A DNA stretch of 64,000 nucleotides from Pseudomonas cremoricolorata (GTDB lineage Bacteria; Pseudomonadota; Gammaproteobacteria; Pseudomonadales; Pseudomonadaceae), in the NCBI RefSeq assembly GCF_000759535.1, contig NZ_CP009455.1, positions 992,001 through 1,056,000 on the forward strand, written 5' to 3'. Position 1 is the stretch's first letter. Each line of letters begins with the position of its first letter. The position numbers and the translations under genes were made by a program. Below, piece after piece: positions 56,848 through 64,000 of the stretch. Below the pieces are notes generated by a model. That model was given only the letters and a program-made list of their open reading frames with translations. It was not told where the DNA came from and searched no databases.

Positions 56848-58044
56848 ATGTCCCTGCCCAGCCTACGCCTCAAAGCCAACGCCGACCGCCGCCTGCGCGC
56901 CGGCCATCTGTGGATCTACAGCAACGAGATCGACGTGGCTGCGACCCCGCTGCAGGGCCTGGCCGCCGGTCAGCAGGCGATTCTCGAAAGCGCCAGCGGC
57001 AAGCCCCTGGGCGTGGTCGCGGTCAGCCCGAACAACCTGATCTGCGCCCGTCTGCTGTCGCGTGACGCCAAGCTGATGCTCGACAAATCCCTGCTGGTGC
57101 ACCGCCTCAACGTGGCCCTGTCGCTGCGCGAGCGCCTGTTCGACAAGCCGTGCTACCGCCTGGTGTATGGCGATTCCGACCTGCTCCCGGGGCTGGTGGT
57201 CGACCGCTTCTTCGACATCCTCGTGGTGCAACTGGCCTCGGCCACCATGGAGCAGCACAAGGATGAAGTCATCGCCGCCCTGGTGCAGGTGCTCAAGCCC
57301 AGCGGCATTTTGTTCAAGAACGACTCCGCCGCGCGCGACGCCGAGGGCCTGGGCCGTTACGTCGAGACCGTCTACGGTGAAGTGCCAGACTGGGTCGCGC
57401 TGGAAGAGAACGGCGTCAAGTTCGAAGCGCCGGTGCGCGAAGGCCAGAAGACTGGCTGGTTCTACGACCACCGCATGAACCGCGCACGCCTGGCCCCCTA
57501 TGTTGCCGGCAAGCGCGTGCTCGACCTGTTCAGCTATATCGGTGGCTGGGGCGTGCAGGCCGGGGCCTTCGGCGCCAGTGAAGTGTTCTGCGTGGACGCT
57601 TCGGGCTTCGCTCTTGACGGCGTCGAGCGTAACGCGGCGCTCAACGGCATCAGCGAAAAACTCACCTGCATCGAAGGCGATGTGTTCGAAGCGCTCAAGG
57701 AGCTGAAAGCCGCCGAAGAACGCTTCGATGTGGTCATCGCCGATCCACCCGCCTTCATCAAGCGCAAGAAAGACCTGAAGAACGGCGAAGGCGCCTACCG
57801 CCGCCTCAATGAACAGGCCATGCGCCTGCTCAACAAGGACGGCATCCTGGTCAGCGCCTCGTGCTCGATGCACCTGCCTGAAGACGACCTCAACGGCATC
57901 CTCCTGACCAGCGCCCGCCACCTGGACCGCAACCTGCAACTGCTCGAACGCGGCGGCCAGGGCCCGGACCATCCGGTTCACCCGGCTATTCCCGAGACGC
58001 GCTACATCAAGAGCATTACCTGCCGGTTGTTGCCCAACAGCTGA
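56848..58044 (+). CDS. 23S rRNA (cytosine-C5) methyltransferase, RlmI-like
   Basis: This 398-residue class I methyltransferase has an N-terminal PUA-type RNA-binding domain (residues 1-80: LRLKANADRRLRAGHLWIYSNEI). The methyltransferase core has RVLDLFSYIGGWGVQA, IADPPAFIKRKKDLKNGEGAYRRLNEQAMRLL and the catalytic-type Cys in SASCSMHL. RlmI makes m5C1962 in 23S rRNA. Related paralogues exist, so the exact site is inferred. Confidence 0.9.
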   Translation: MSLPSLRLKANADRRLRAGHLWIYSNEIDVAATPLQGLAAGQQAILESASGKPLGVVAVSPNNLICARLLSRDAKLMLDKSLLVHRLNVALSLRERLFDKPCYRLVYGDSDLLPGLVVDRFFDILVVQLASATMEQHKDEVIAALVQVLKPSGILFKNDSAARDAEGLGRYVETVYGEVPDWVALEENGVKFEAPVREGQKTGWFYDHRMNRARLAPYVAGKRVLDLFSYIGGWGVQAGAFGASEVFCVDASGFALDGVERNAALNGISEKLTCIEGDVFEALKELKAAEERFDVVIADPPAFIKRKKDLKNGEGAYRRLNEQAMRLLNKDGILVSASCSMHLPEDDLNGILLTSARHLDRNLQLLERGGQGPDHPVHPAIPETRYIKSITCRLLPNS

Positions 58045-58068
58045 TCCGGCGACCGTCGAAGTACTTCA

Positions 58069-58101
58069 AGCCGATGCCCCGAACAGGGCGTCGGCTTTTT
58101 T
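58069..58101 (+). terminator. Rho-independent terminator of the RlmI-like gene
   Basis: AGCCGATGCCC pairs with GGGCGTCGGCT (one G-T pair; 58069-58079 with 58086-58096), followed by a run of T. Confidence 0.85.
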
Positions 58102-58267
58102 ACGACTTGTTGCTGGCTTCTCCCATCCAGGACGTTGCCTACGCCACACCAGGAAGGTTCCACGACCCACATCCCTTGCCCTGATCCCGTGGCCCTCTAG
58201 CCTGTTCGACTCGCAGAAATGCGACAGGCCGAGGGCCGCTCGATGATCAGACAAGAGGATAAAAACC

Positions 58268-59461
58268 GTGGACCACGCCCTACGCAACAACGTCTGCCGG
58301 CTCTCGACAGCGTTGCTGGCTCTGATGAGCCTGCTCAGTGTATTTCCGGTGGACGTCATCCTGCCGTCCTTCCCTGCACTGTCGGAGACGTTCGCAGTTG
58401 CAGGCAAGGACATCGCCTACTCCATGAGCGCGTTCGCCGTGGGGGTGGCGTTTTCACAGTGCTTCATTGGCCCACTTTCTGACCGTGTTGGCCGGCAGAA
58501 GCTGTTGCTGATCGGCTTACTAGTGGCCATGTTCGGCGCCGCGGGCTGCAGTATGGCTTCCGATTACGTGACATTCATGGCCTTTCGCACCCTGCAGGCC
58601 CTCGGCTGCGGCTGTTTCGTGCTGTGCCAGGCGCTGGTGCAAGACCTTTACCCCGCACATCGCCGCAATGCGATGCGCATCTTGTTGACCACCAGCAGCG
58701 GACTGTTCATTTCCCTCTCGCCGCTGGCCGGCACGGCCTTGCAGCACCTCTGGGGATGGCCGGGCAGCTTCCATGTGTTCGTCTGCCTCTGCGTGCTGAC
58801 CGTTTTCCTCGTGTATGCGATGCCCAGCGAACAGCCCAGAAGGCCAAGCGCACAGGGCAGTTTGCGCAACTATGGGGTGTTACTAGGCGATGGGACATTT
58901 CTGTTGTATTCGCTGATCGCGGCGCTGGCCTTTACCTGCCACTTCACCTTCGTGGTGGTTTCGCCGCTGCTGTTCATCGACCGGCTGGGATTCTCGGCCG
59001 AAGCATTCGCCTGGGTGTTCGTCGTCTACGGCATGGCCTATCTGTTGGGCGGCTTGTTTGCCGCTCGAATCAATCGCCTGTTCAGCCCACCGGTGCAGAT
59101 CGCCCTGGGCCTGGCACTGATCGCCGCCGCGGGCGTGACCATGCTCGGCACACTGTGGCTGGTCGGACTTTCGGCCTTCGCGCTGCTGCTGCCCATGATC
59201 ATCTGCACGGCCGGCACCACGGTGGCGCGTCCGGCGGCGATGTCGTGTGCGCTGGAGCGGCATCCGGGTTGTGCGGGCACGGCGGCGGCGTTGAGCAGCA
59301 CGCTGCTGTTCACCGTGGGCGGGGTGCTCAGTGGGCTGATTGCAGTCGCGGAGCAGGACTTGCCCAAACACCTGGCGATGGCGCTGATCGCTGTTGGCGT
59401 GTGTGGTGGCCTGATGCTGAAAGTGATCAGCGCTATGAGCCGATGGCGCCAGGCGGTGTAA
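58268..59461 (+). CDS. MFS drug efflux transporter, Bcr/CflA-like
   Basis: This 397-residue protein has 12 membrane helices. The N-terminal part shows FPVDVILPSFPALSETF and the loop IGPLSDRVGRQKLLLIG, typical of the Bcr/CflA (DHA1) group. It likely exports drugs or small metabolites by proton antiport. The start is GTG at 58268 with AGAGGAT upstream; no ATG gives the first helix. Mixed codon use and isolated position suggest possible gain. Confidence 0.82.
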   Translation: MDHALRNNVCRLSTALLALMSLLSVFPVDVILPSFPALSETFAVAGKDIAYSMSAFAVGVAFSQCFIGPLSDRVGRQKLLLIGLLVAMFGAAGCSMASDYVTFMAFRTLQALGCGCFVLCQALVQDLYPAHRRNAMRILLTTSSGLFISLSPLAGTALQHLWGWPGSFHVFVCLCVLTVFLVYAMPSEQPRRPSAQGSLRNYGVLLGDGTFLLYSLIAALAFTCHFTFVVVSPLLFIDRLGFSAEAFAWVFVVYGMAYLLGGLFAARINRLFSPPVQIALGLALIAAAGVTMLGTLWLVGLSAFALLLPMIICTAGTTVARPAAMSCALERHPGCAGTAAALSSTLLFTVGGVLSGLIAVAEQDLPKHLAMALIAVGVCGGLMLKVISAMSRWRQAV

Positions 59462-59496
59462 GCGCCAGGCGCCAGCCCCATAAGGTGTGATGCCGC

Positions 59497-61173
59497 TTAA
59501 GGTTCGCGCTGAAGCATCAGCTCCTGCCCGTCGACCTCGAAGGTCTTGTAGCGGGGTGTGACCGGCTTCAGCTCACCGGCCTGAATGCGTTTGACGAAGT
59601 CGTTCACGGCAGGCCGTGCGTAGTTCCAGGTGTAGACGCCTGCGCGTTTCCAGACCCCGTCCTGCCAGGCGAACATCAGTACGCTCGGGGCGTAGCGCTG
59701 GCGTGGAATAACCAACACCTCGGCCTGCCCGTCGTCGTCCAGGTCTTGCGCCCACAGGTAGCAGCCTTGTGCGCATTCGTAGTCGTCGGTGAGCTGCGCG
59801 GTGAAGGCTTCGGCATGGTTCGGCCTGTCACCTAGCCATTCCTGCGCCGGATGTGCAGGGTTTGCGCTGGCGCCCATTTCGCGGGCGTCGTCCAGGCGCT
59901 GGCGCAGGGTTTCTCGCTCGGCTGGAGCGAGCACCGTGCCCGCCTCAACCTGTTTCGACAAAGCCTCGAAGGCTTCTCGACCCGGCTCGCCCCAACCGAA
60001 GTACAGCGTATTGGCATCGAACGAATCGACCGGCGTGCGCCCGTCGAGCAGGCGCGCCACCTGATTGCGTGCGCTGAGCCCGAGGGGATCGAGCAGCGGT
60101 GACTGGTAGGCGACGATCAGCAACGCCGTGAGCAACGCGATCCACGGGTTGCTGCGGCGCAGGCCATGTAACCACGCGCCATGCCGGGGCAGCACCGCCC
60201 AGGCCGCCGCCAGCGCGTGCACCAGCATCACACCAATCAACAGCGCCGCCTGGATACGGCTGGGGGTCAGCCCGTACTGGGCGATGCGCAGGCCACTGGC
60301 CCATGCGGCCAGGGCCACCAGGATCGGCAGGCACAGCAGGCTGGCATTGACCAGCATGCGCAGCCCTCGCGGATAGGCCTCGCCCTGTTCGCCATCCTGA
60401 AACACGCCGTTGACCAGGAACAGGTTGAAGGCGCTGAGCAGCAGCAGAATCGCGGTGGCTTGCCCGGTGGCCCAGATCGGCTGTACCCCGGTGAACGGCA
60501 GCACGCAGGTGAACACCACGGCGATCGCAGCGCTCAAGGGCAGCAGCAAACGGCACAGCGACAGCAGCATGCCGCGCAGCAGGCCTATGACTTTCTCGTT
60601 CTGCAAACCGATGCGCATGCCCAGCGCGAACACCACTGGCAGTACGACATAGAGCAATGCGTGGTTCTCCAGCACTGCCTTGATCTGGCTGATGCCCACC
60701 ACCTCGAACAGCGTGCCGCACAGCCACAGCAACCAGAAGAACACCCCCATCAGCCCCAGGGCCAGCAGGACGATGAAGACATTGTTCCACGCCTGTCGGA
60801 ACAGATCCTGGTAGCGCGGACGCAGGCCCTGCCGGGTCGGCCAGGCGAGGATGAACGCGGTGGCGATGTAGCTGAGCACCACGATCGCCAGCCAGGCGGT
60901 GTCGCGCACGGACGCATTGTCCATCGAGGAGCGGTCATAGGCACTGAGCCCGGCCACCAGCAGCCCGAGGCCGAGGGTCATGAGCAAGGTGCCGCGCTGC
61001 ACGCCCTGCGGGCCCAGCAGTTGCAGCACGACCGCCCAGACCGTCACCCCGGCGCAGGCTGCGTAGATGAACGCCGACTGCGGCGGGCCGGCCATGTCCA
61101 AGCCCATCAACAACAGGCCGTGGATCAGGCCGATGAACAGGTAGAACGGCAGCGGGCGTTGCGACTCAGGCAT
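59497..61173 (-). CDS. DUF4153 domain integral membrane protein
   Basis: This 558-residue protein has about 10 or more hydrophobic helices in the first 380 residues (for example YLFIGLIHGLLLMGLDM) and a soluble C-terminal region (about 400-558). The central part matches the DUF4153 family. The C-terminal domain carries a DLDDDGQAEVLVI segment, an EF-hand-like acidic loop, followed by WQDGVWKRAG. ATG 61173 is chosen at MPESQRPLPF. Function unknown. Confidence 0.8.
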   Translation of the reverse strand: MPESQRPLPFYLFIGLIHGLLLMGLDMAGPPQSAFIYAACAGVTVWAVVLQLLGPQGVQRGTLLMTLGLGLLVAGLSAYDRSSMDNASVRDTAWLAIVVLSYIATAFILAWPTRQGLRPRYQDLFRQAWNNVFIVLLALGLMGVFFWLLWLCGTLFEVVGISQIKAVLENHALLYVVLPVVFALGMRIGLQNEKVIGLLRGMLLSLCRLLLPLSAAIAVVFTCVLPFTGVQPIWATGQATAILLLLSAFNLFLVNGVFQDGEQGEAYPRGLRMLVNASLLCLPILVALAAWASGLRIAQYGLTPSRIQAALLIGVMLVHALAAAWAVLPRHGAWLHGLRRSNPWIALLTALLIVAYQSPLLDPLGLSARNQVARLLDGRTPVDSFDANTLYFGWGEPGREAFEALSKQVEAGTVLAPAERETLRQRLDDAREMGASANPAHPAQEWLGDRPNHAEAFTAQLTDDYECAQGCYLWAQDLDDDGQAEVLVIPRQRYAPSVLMFAWQDGVWKRAGVYTWNYARPAVNDFVKRIQAGELKPVTPRYKTFEVDGQELMLQREP

Positions 61174-61439
61174 GGGAAGTCCTTTTGGTGATGCGGCGAA
61201 GGGGGTGAAGTCTAGCGCCGTCCGGCTATGTCGGCATTCCTTCCGGGGCACAGCGGTGTAGAATCAGACGATTCATCGCCAGTCATCCCCCGGCGGGTTT
61301 ATGAGCTCTGGTCGAGCCTGCGGCGATCCCGCGCGGACTTCGTCCCAACATCCTTGCCAATGGCAACCGGCCTTCGGCGCATTAGGACACGAGAAGCTCA
61401 CTCCCTACTTTGACGTGATTTAGCCGCCAGGAGCGCTCC

Positions 61440-63281
61440 ATGCCTGATTATCGTTCCAAGACCTCCACCCACGGCCGCAACATGGCCGGCGCCCGCGCCC
61501 TGTGGCGCGCCACCGGGATGAAGGACGAAGACTTCAAGAAACCGATCATCGCCATCGCCAACTCGTTCACCCAGTTCGTCCCGGGGCATGTGCACCTGAA
61601 GGACCTGGGCCAGCTGGTCGCCCGCGAGATCGAGCGCGCCGGTGGCGTGGCCAAGGAATTCAACACCATCGCGGTCGATGACGGCATCGCCATGGGCCAC
61701 GACGGCATGCTCTATTCGCTGCCCAGCCGCGAGATCATCGCTGACGCGGTCGAATACATGGTCAACGCCCACTGCGCCGACGCCATCGTGTGCATCTCCA
61801 ACTGCGACAAGATCACCCCCGGCATGCTCATGGCCGCGCTGCGCCTGAACGTTCCGGTGATCTTCGTTTCCGGCGGGCCGATGGAAGCCGGCAAGACCAA
61901 GCTGGCCAGCCACGGCCTGGACCTGGTCGACGCCATGGTGATCGCCGCCGACAGCACGGCCTCCGACGAGAAAGTCGCCGAATACGAGCGCAGCGCCTGC
62001 CCGACGTGCGGTTCCTGCTCGGGCATGTTCACCGCCAACTCGATGAACTGCCTGACCGAAGCCCTGGGCCTGGCCCTGCCGGGCAACGGTTCGACCCTGG
62101 CCACCCACTCCGACCGCGAGCAGCTGTTCCTCACCGCCGGGCGGACCATCGTCGAGCTGTGCAAGCGCTACTACGGCGAAGGCGACGCTTCGGTACTGCC
62201 GCGCAGCATCGCCAACTTCAAGGCGTTCGAGAACGCCATGATGCTCGACATCGCCATGGGCGGCTCGACCAACACCATTCTCCACCTGCTGGCGGCGGCG
62301 CAGGAAGCCGAGGTGCAGTTCGACCTGCGTGACATCGATCGCCTGTCGCGCCGGGTGCCACAGCTGTGCAAAGTGGCGCCGAACATCCAGAAGTACCACA
62401 TGGAGGATGTACACCGCGCCGGTGGCATCTTCAGCATTCTCGGCTCGCTGGCCCGTGGCGGCCTGCTGCACACCGACCTGCCGACCGTGCACTCGCCGAG
62501 CATGGAAGAGGCCATCGCCAAGTGGGACATCACCCAGACCGACGATGAAGCCGTACACACCTTCTTCAAGGCAGGCCCGGCCGGTATCCCCACGCAAACC
62601 GCATTCAGCCAGTCGACCCGCTGGGACACCCTCGACGACGACCGCGAGAACGGCTGCATCCGCAGCTTCGAGCACGCCTACTCGCAAGAAGGCGGCCTGG
62701 CCGTGCTGTACGGCAACATCGCCCTCGATGGCTGCGTGGTGAAGACCGCTGGTGTCGATGAGTCGATTCACGTGTTCGAAGGCAACGCCAAGATCTTCGA
62801 AAGCCAGGACAGCGCCGTGCGCGGCATTCTTGCCGACGAAGTGAAGGCCGGTGATATCGTCATCATCCGCTACGAAGGTCCGAAAGGCGGCCCGGGCATG
62901 CAGGAAATGCTCTACCCGACCTCGTACCTCAAGTCCAAGGGCCTGGGCAAAGCCTGCGCCCTGCTCACCGACGGTCGCTTCTCGGGCGGCACCTCGGGCC
63001 TGTCGATCGGCCACGCCTCACCCGAGGCGGCTGCAGGTGGCGCCATCGGCCTGGTGCGCGACGGCGACAAGGTGCTGATCGACATCCCTAACCGTTCGAT
63101 CAACCTGCTGGTCAGCGACGAAGAACTGGCCCACCGCCGCATCGAGCAAGACAAGAAAGGCTGGAAGCCGGTGGAAGTACGCCCACGTAAAGTGACCACC
63201 GCCCTCAAGGCCTACGCCCTGCTGGCGACCAGTGCCGACAAGGGGGCTGTGCGCAACAAGGCGATGCTCGACGGGCTGTGA
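61440..63281 (+). CDS. ilvD: Dihydroxy-acid dehydratase IlvD
   Basis: IlvD dehydrates dihydroxy-acids in isoleucine, valine and leucine synthesis. The 613-residue protein has the Fe-S and metal motifs [11 protein letters not shown] and [24 protein letters not shown]. The C-terminal signature [17 protein letters not shown] is also present. GCCAGGAGCG lies just upstream of the ATG. The 266-bp 5' region probably holds its promoter (TAGAAT near 61259), but I see no clear attenuator peptide. Confidence 0.98.
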   Translation: MPDYRSKTSTHGRNMAGARALWRATGMKDEDFKKPIIAIANSFTQFVPGHVHLKDLGQLVAREIERAGGVAKEFNTIAVDDGIAMGHDGMLYSLPSREIIADAVEYMVNAHCADAIVCISNCDKITPGMLMAALRLNVPVIFVSGGPMEAGKTKLASHGLDLVDAMVIAADSTASDEKVAEYERSACPTCGSCSGMFTANSMNCLTEALGLALPGNGSTLATHSDREQLFLTAGRTIVELCKRYYGEGDASVLPRSIANFKAFENAMMLDIAMGGSTNTILHLLAAAQEAEVQFDLRDIDRLSRRVPQLCKVAPNIQKYHMEDVHRAGGIFSILGSLARGGLLHTDLPTVHSPSMEEAIAKWDITQTDDEAVHTFFKAGPAGIPTQTAFSQSTRWDTLDDDRENGCIRSFEHAYSQEGGLAVLYGNIALDGCVVKTAGVDESIHVFEGNAKIFESQDSAVRGILADEVKAGDIVIIRYEGPKGGPGMQEMLYPTSYLKSKGLGKACALLTDGRFSGGTSGLSIGHASPEAAAGGAIGLVRDGDKVLIDIPNRSINLLVSDEELAHRRIEQDKKGWKPVEVRPRKVTTALKAYALLATSADKGAVRNKAMLDGL

Positions 63282-63300
63282 TTGTTGGCATGGGATCGCC

Positions 63301-63331
63301 TGTAGGAGCGGCCGGACCGGCCGCTTCTACA
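63301..63331. repeat. REP-type palindrome after ilvD
   Basis: A 15-bp arm (63301-63315) pairs with 63317-63331 around one base, with a single G-T mismatch. The TGTAGGAGCGGCC core is the typical intergenic palindrome of P. putida-group genomes. It separates the convergent ilvD and the HAD-type gene and could act as a bidirectional terminator. Confidence 0.8.
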
Positions 63332-63347
63332 ACAGGCCAGGTAACGA

Positions 63348-64000
63348 TCAGATATCGTCGGGCGTCACGATCACCCAGTTCTTATCGGCCGTCACCGGCA
63401 GCCCCTCCTTGGCTTGTGCCGCAGCATTCTTGGCGATCATGGCGTTGAGCTGGTCCATGTACTTGGGCTTGCGGTTGATCCACAGGTGGATGCCGCCCTT
63501 GTCGACATCCACGCCGTGGAACAGCATGAAGCCATCGCTGGTGGGGGTGTCGCCGCCGACCAGCACCGGGCGTTTCCATTCATCGATGTAGGTGAGGATG
63601 GCCGCCTGCTTGCCGGCCATCCAGGTGGCGGGGGTCCACAGGTAGGGGGTCAGTTCGAGGTTTTCATTGGCCTTGGGGTCGTAGTGCCCGGCGCTGATCT
63701 GCTTGCGCGCGGTGGTCAGTTGGCCATTGCTGCGGTCCTTGAGCAGTTGAGTGACGCCGATCACGTTCTGCGGTTTGACGTTGTAGCCGTACTTGGGATC
63801 GGAGGCCACCATGCGCACCAGCTCTTCGCCGGCCGCAGTGATGACATACACCTCGATGCCGTTCTCCATCAGCTTGTTGTACAGCTCGGTCTGGCCGACG
63901 AAGACCTTGGGCGGTTGCACCTCGGTGGTCTTGAGCTGGTCGCCCTCGAAGTAGGTCGCAGGAATCGGTTTGCCCGAGGCCATCAGCTCATCGACCTGAA
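63348..64000 (-). CDS. HAD-superfamily hydrolase, phosphorylcholine-phosphatase-like (5' end outside the window)
   Basis: The frame continues in phase through 64000, so the N-terminal part, with the DxDxT nucleophile motif, is beyond the window. The visible 216 residues include a helical cap region with QNVIGVTQLL. The HAD motif is KRPVLVGGDTPTSDGFMLFHG (acidic motif IV), followed by GIHLWINRKPKYMDQL. The pattern resembles PchP-type periplasmic phosphorylcholine phosphatase of pseudomonads. Substrate identity is inferred. Confidence 0.65.
   Translation of the reverse strand, partial: QVDELMASGKPIPATYFEGDQLKTTEVQPPKVFVGQTELYNKLMENGIEVYVITAAGEELVRMVASDPKYGYNVKPQNVIGVTQLLKDRSNGQLTTARKQISAGHYDPKANENLELTPYLWTPATWMAGKQAAILTYIDEWKRPVLVGGDTPTSDGFMLFHGVDVDKGGIHLWINRKPKYMDQLNAMIAKNAAAQAKEGLPVTADKNWVIVTPDDI

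Noticed and set aside
61228..61413. 61-codon frame upstream of ilvD as leader peptide
   Set aside because: No run of Ile/Val/Leu codons followed by alternative hairpins, and no ribosome binding site.

Overview
The window comes from a high-GC gammaproteobacterial chromosome, almost certainly the Pseudomonas putida group. The evidence is the gene order hisB-hisH-DUF2164-hisA-hisF, mutY-yggX-tRNA-Phe, pilT-yggS-proC-yggT-metX-metW-DUF4426-rdgB-hemW, thiSG-trmB, rpoH-ftsX-ftsE-ftsY, rsmD, coaD-fdx-mutM and ilvD. P. putida-style REP palindromes, DUF3077-type small genes and a CHASE-GGDEF protein fit the same group. No plasmid, prophage, rRNA or CRISPR signature is visible.

Layout. 1-4.3 kb: the 3' end of a TonB-dependent receptor, convergent with the leftward histidine block hisB-hisH-DUF2164-hisA-hisF. 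4.4-10.8 kb: an OFA-family transporter, divergent from asmA-mutY-yggX, then tRNA-Phe and an unidentified 147-residue protein. 10.8-17.1 kb: a GabP-type permease, a four-gene polar amino acid ABC importer and a methyltransferase. 17.1-19.2 kb: small lipoproteins around tRNA-Thr. 19.2-24.2 kb: a distinctly AT-rich foreign segment with a two-gene module, a UvrD-like helicase and an OLD-family ATPase/TOPRIM nuclease. This resembles Gabija anti-phage defence in a long form. 24.2-31.5 kb: accessory genes, comprising a strongly base-paired probable RNA leader before a DUF6124-like/DUF3077 gene pair, a lipoprotein, a diguanylate cyclase, a PDZ lipoprotein, a LysE exporter with a LysR regulator, and a PilT-like ATPase. 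31.6-64 kb: dense housekeeping blocks for PLP homeostasis and proline, methionine, nucleotide hygiene, heme, thiamine, cell wall, heat shock and division. They are followed by two pairs of M16 peptidases around rsmD, then coaD/fdx/mutM, an HDOD protein, an RlmI-like methyltransferase, an MFS exporter, a DUF4153 membrane protein and ilvD. The window ends in a partial HAD-type, phosphorylcholine-phosphatase-like gene.

How it works together. Most genes are translationally coupled housekeeping operons with 1-16 bp overlaps. The point of greatest interest is 17-30 kb. As I recall the P. putida KT2440 gene order, the two housekeeping halves of this window lie on opposite sides of oriC there, so this interval would hold an inversion joint. 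It carries the defence module, related lipoproteins and DnaA-box-like sites. The 122-nt paired element at 24404-24525, directly upstream of a small gene with no clear ribosome binding site, is the best candidate for something undescribed. All family assignments come from reading motifs; no database search was run.
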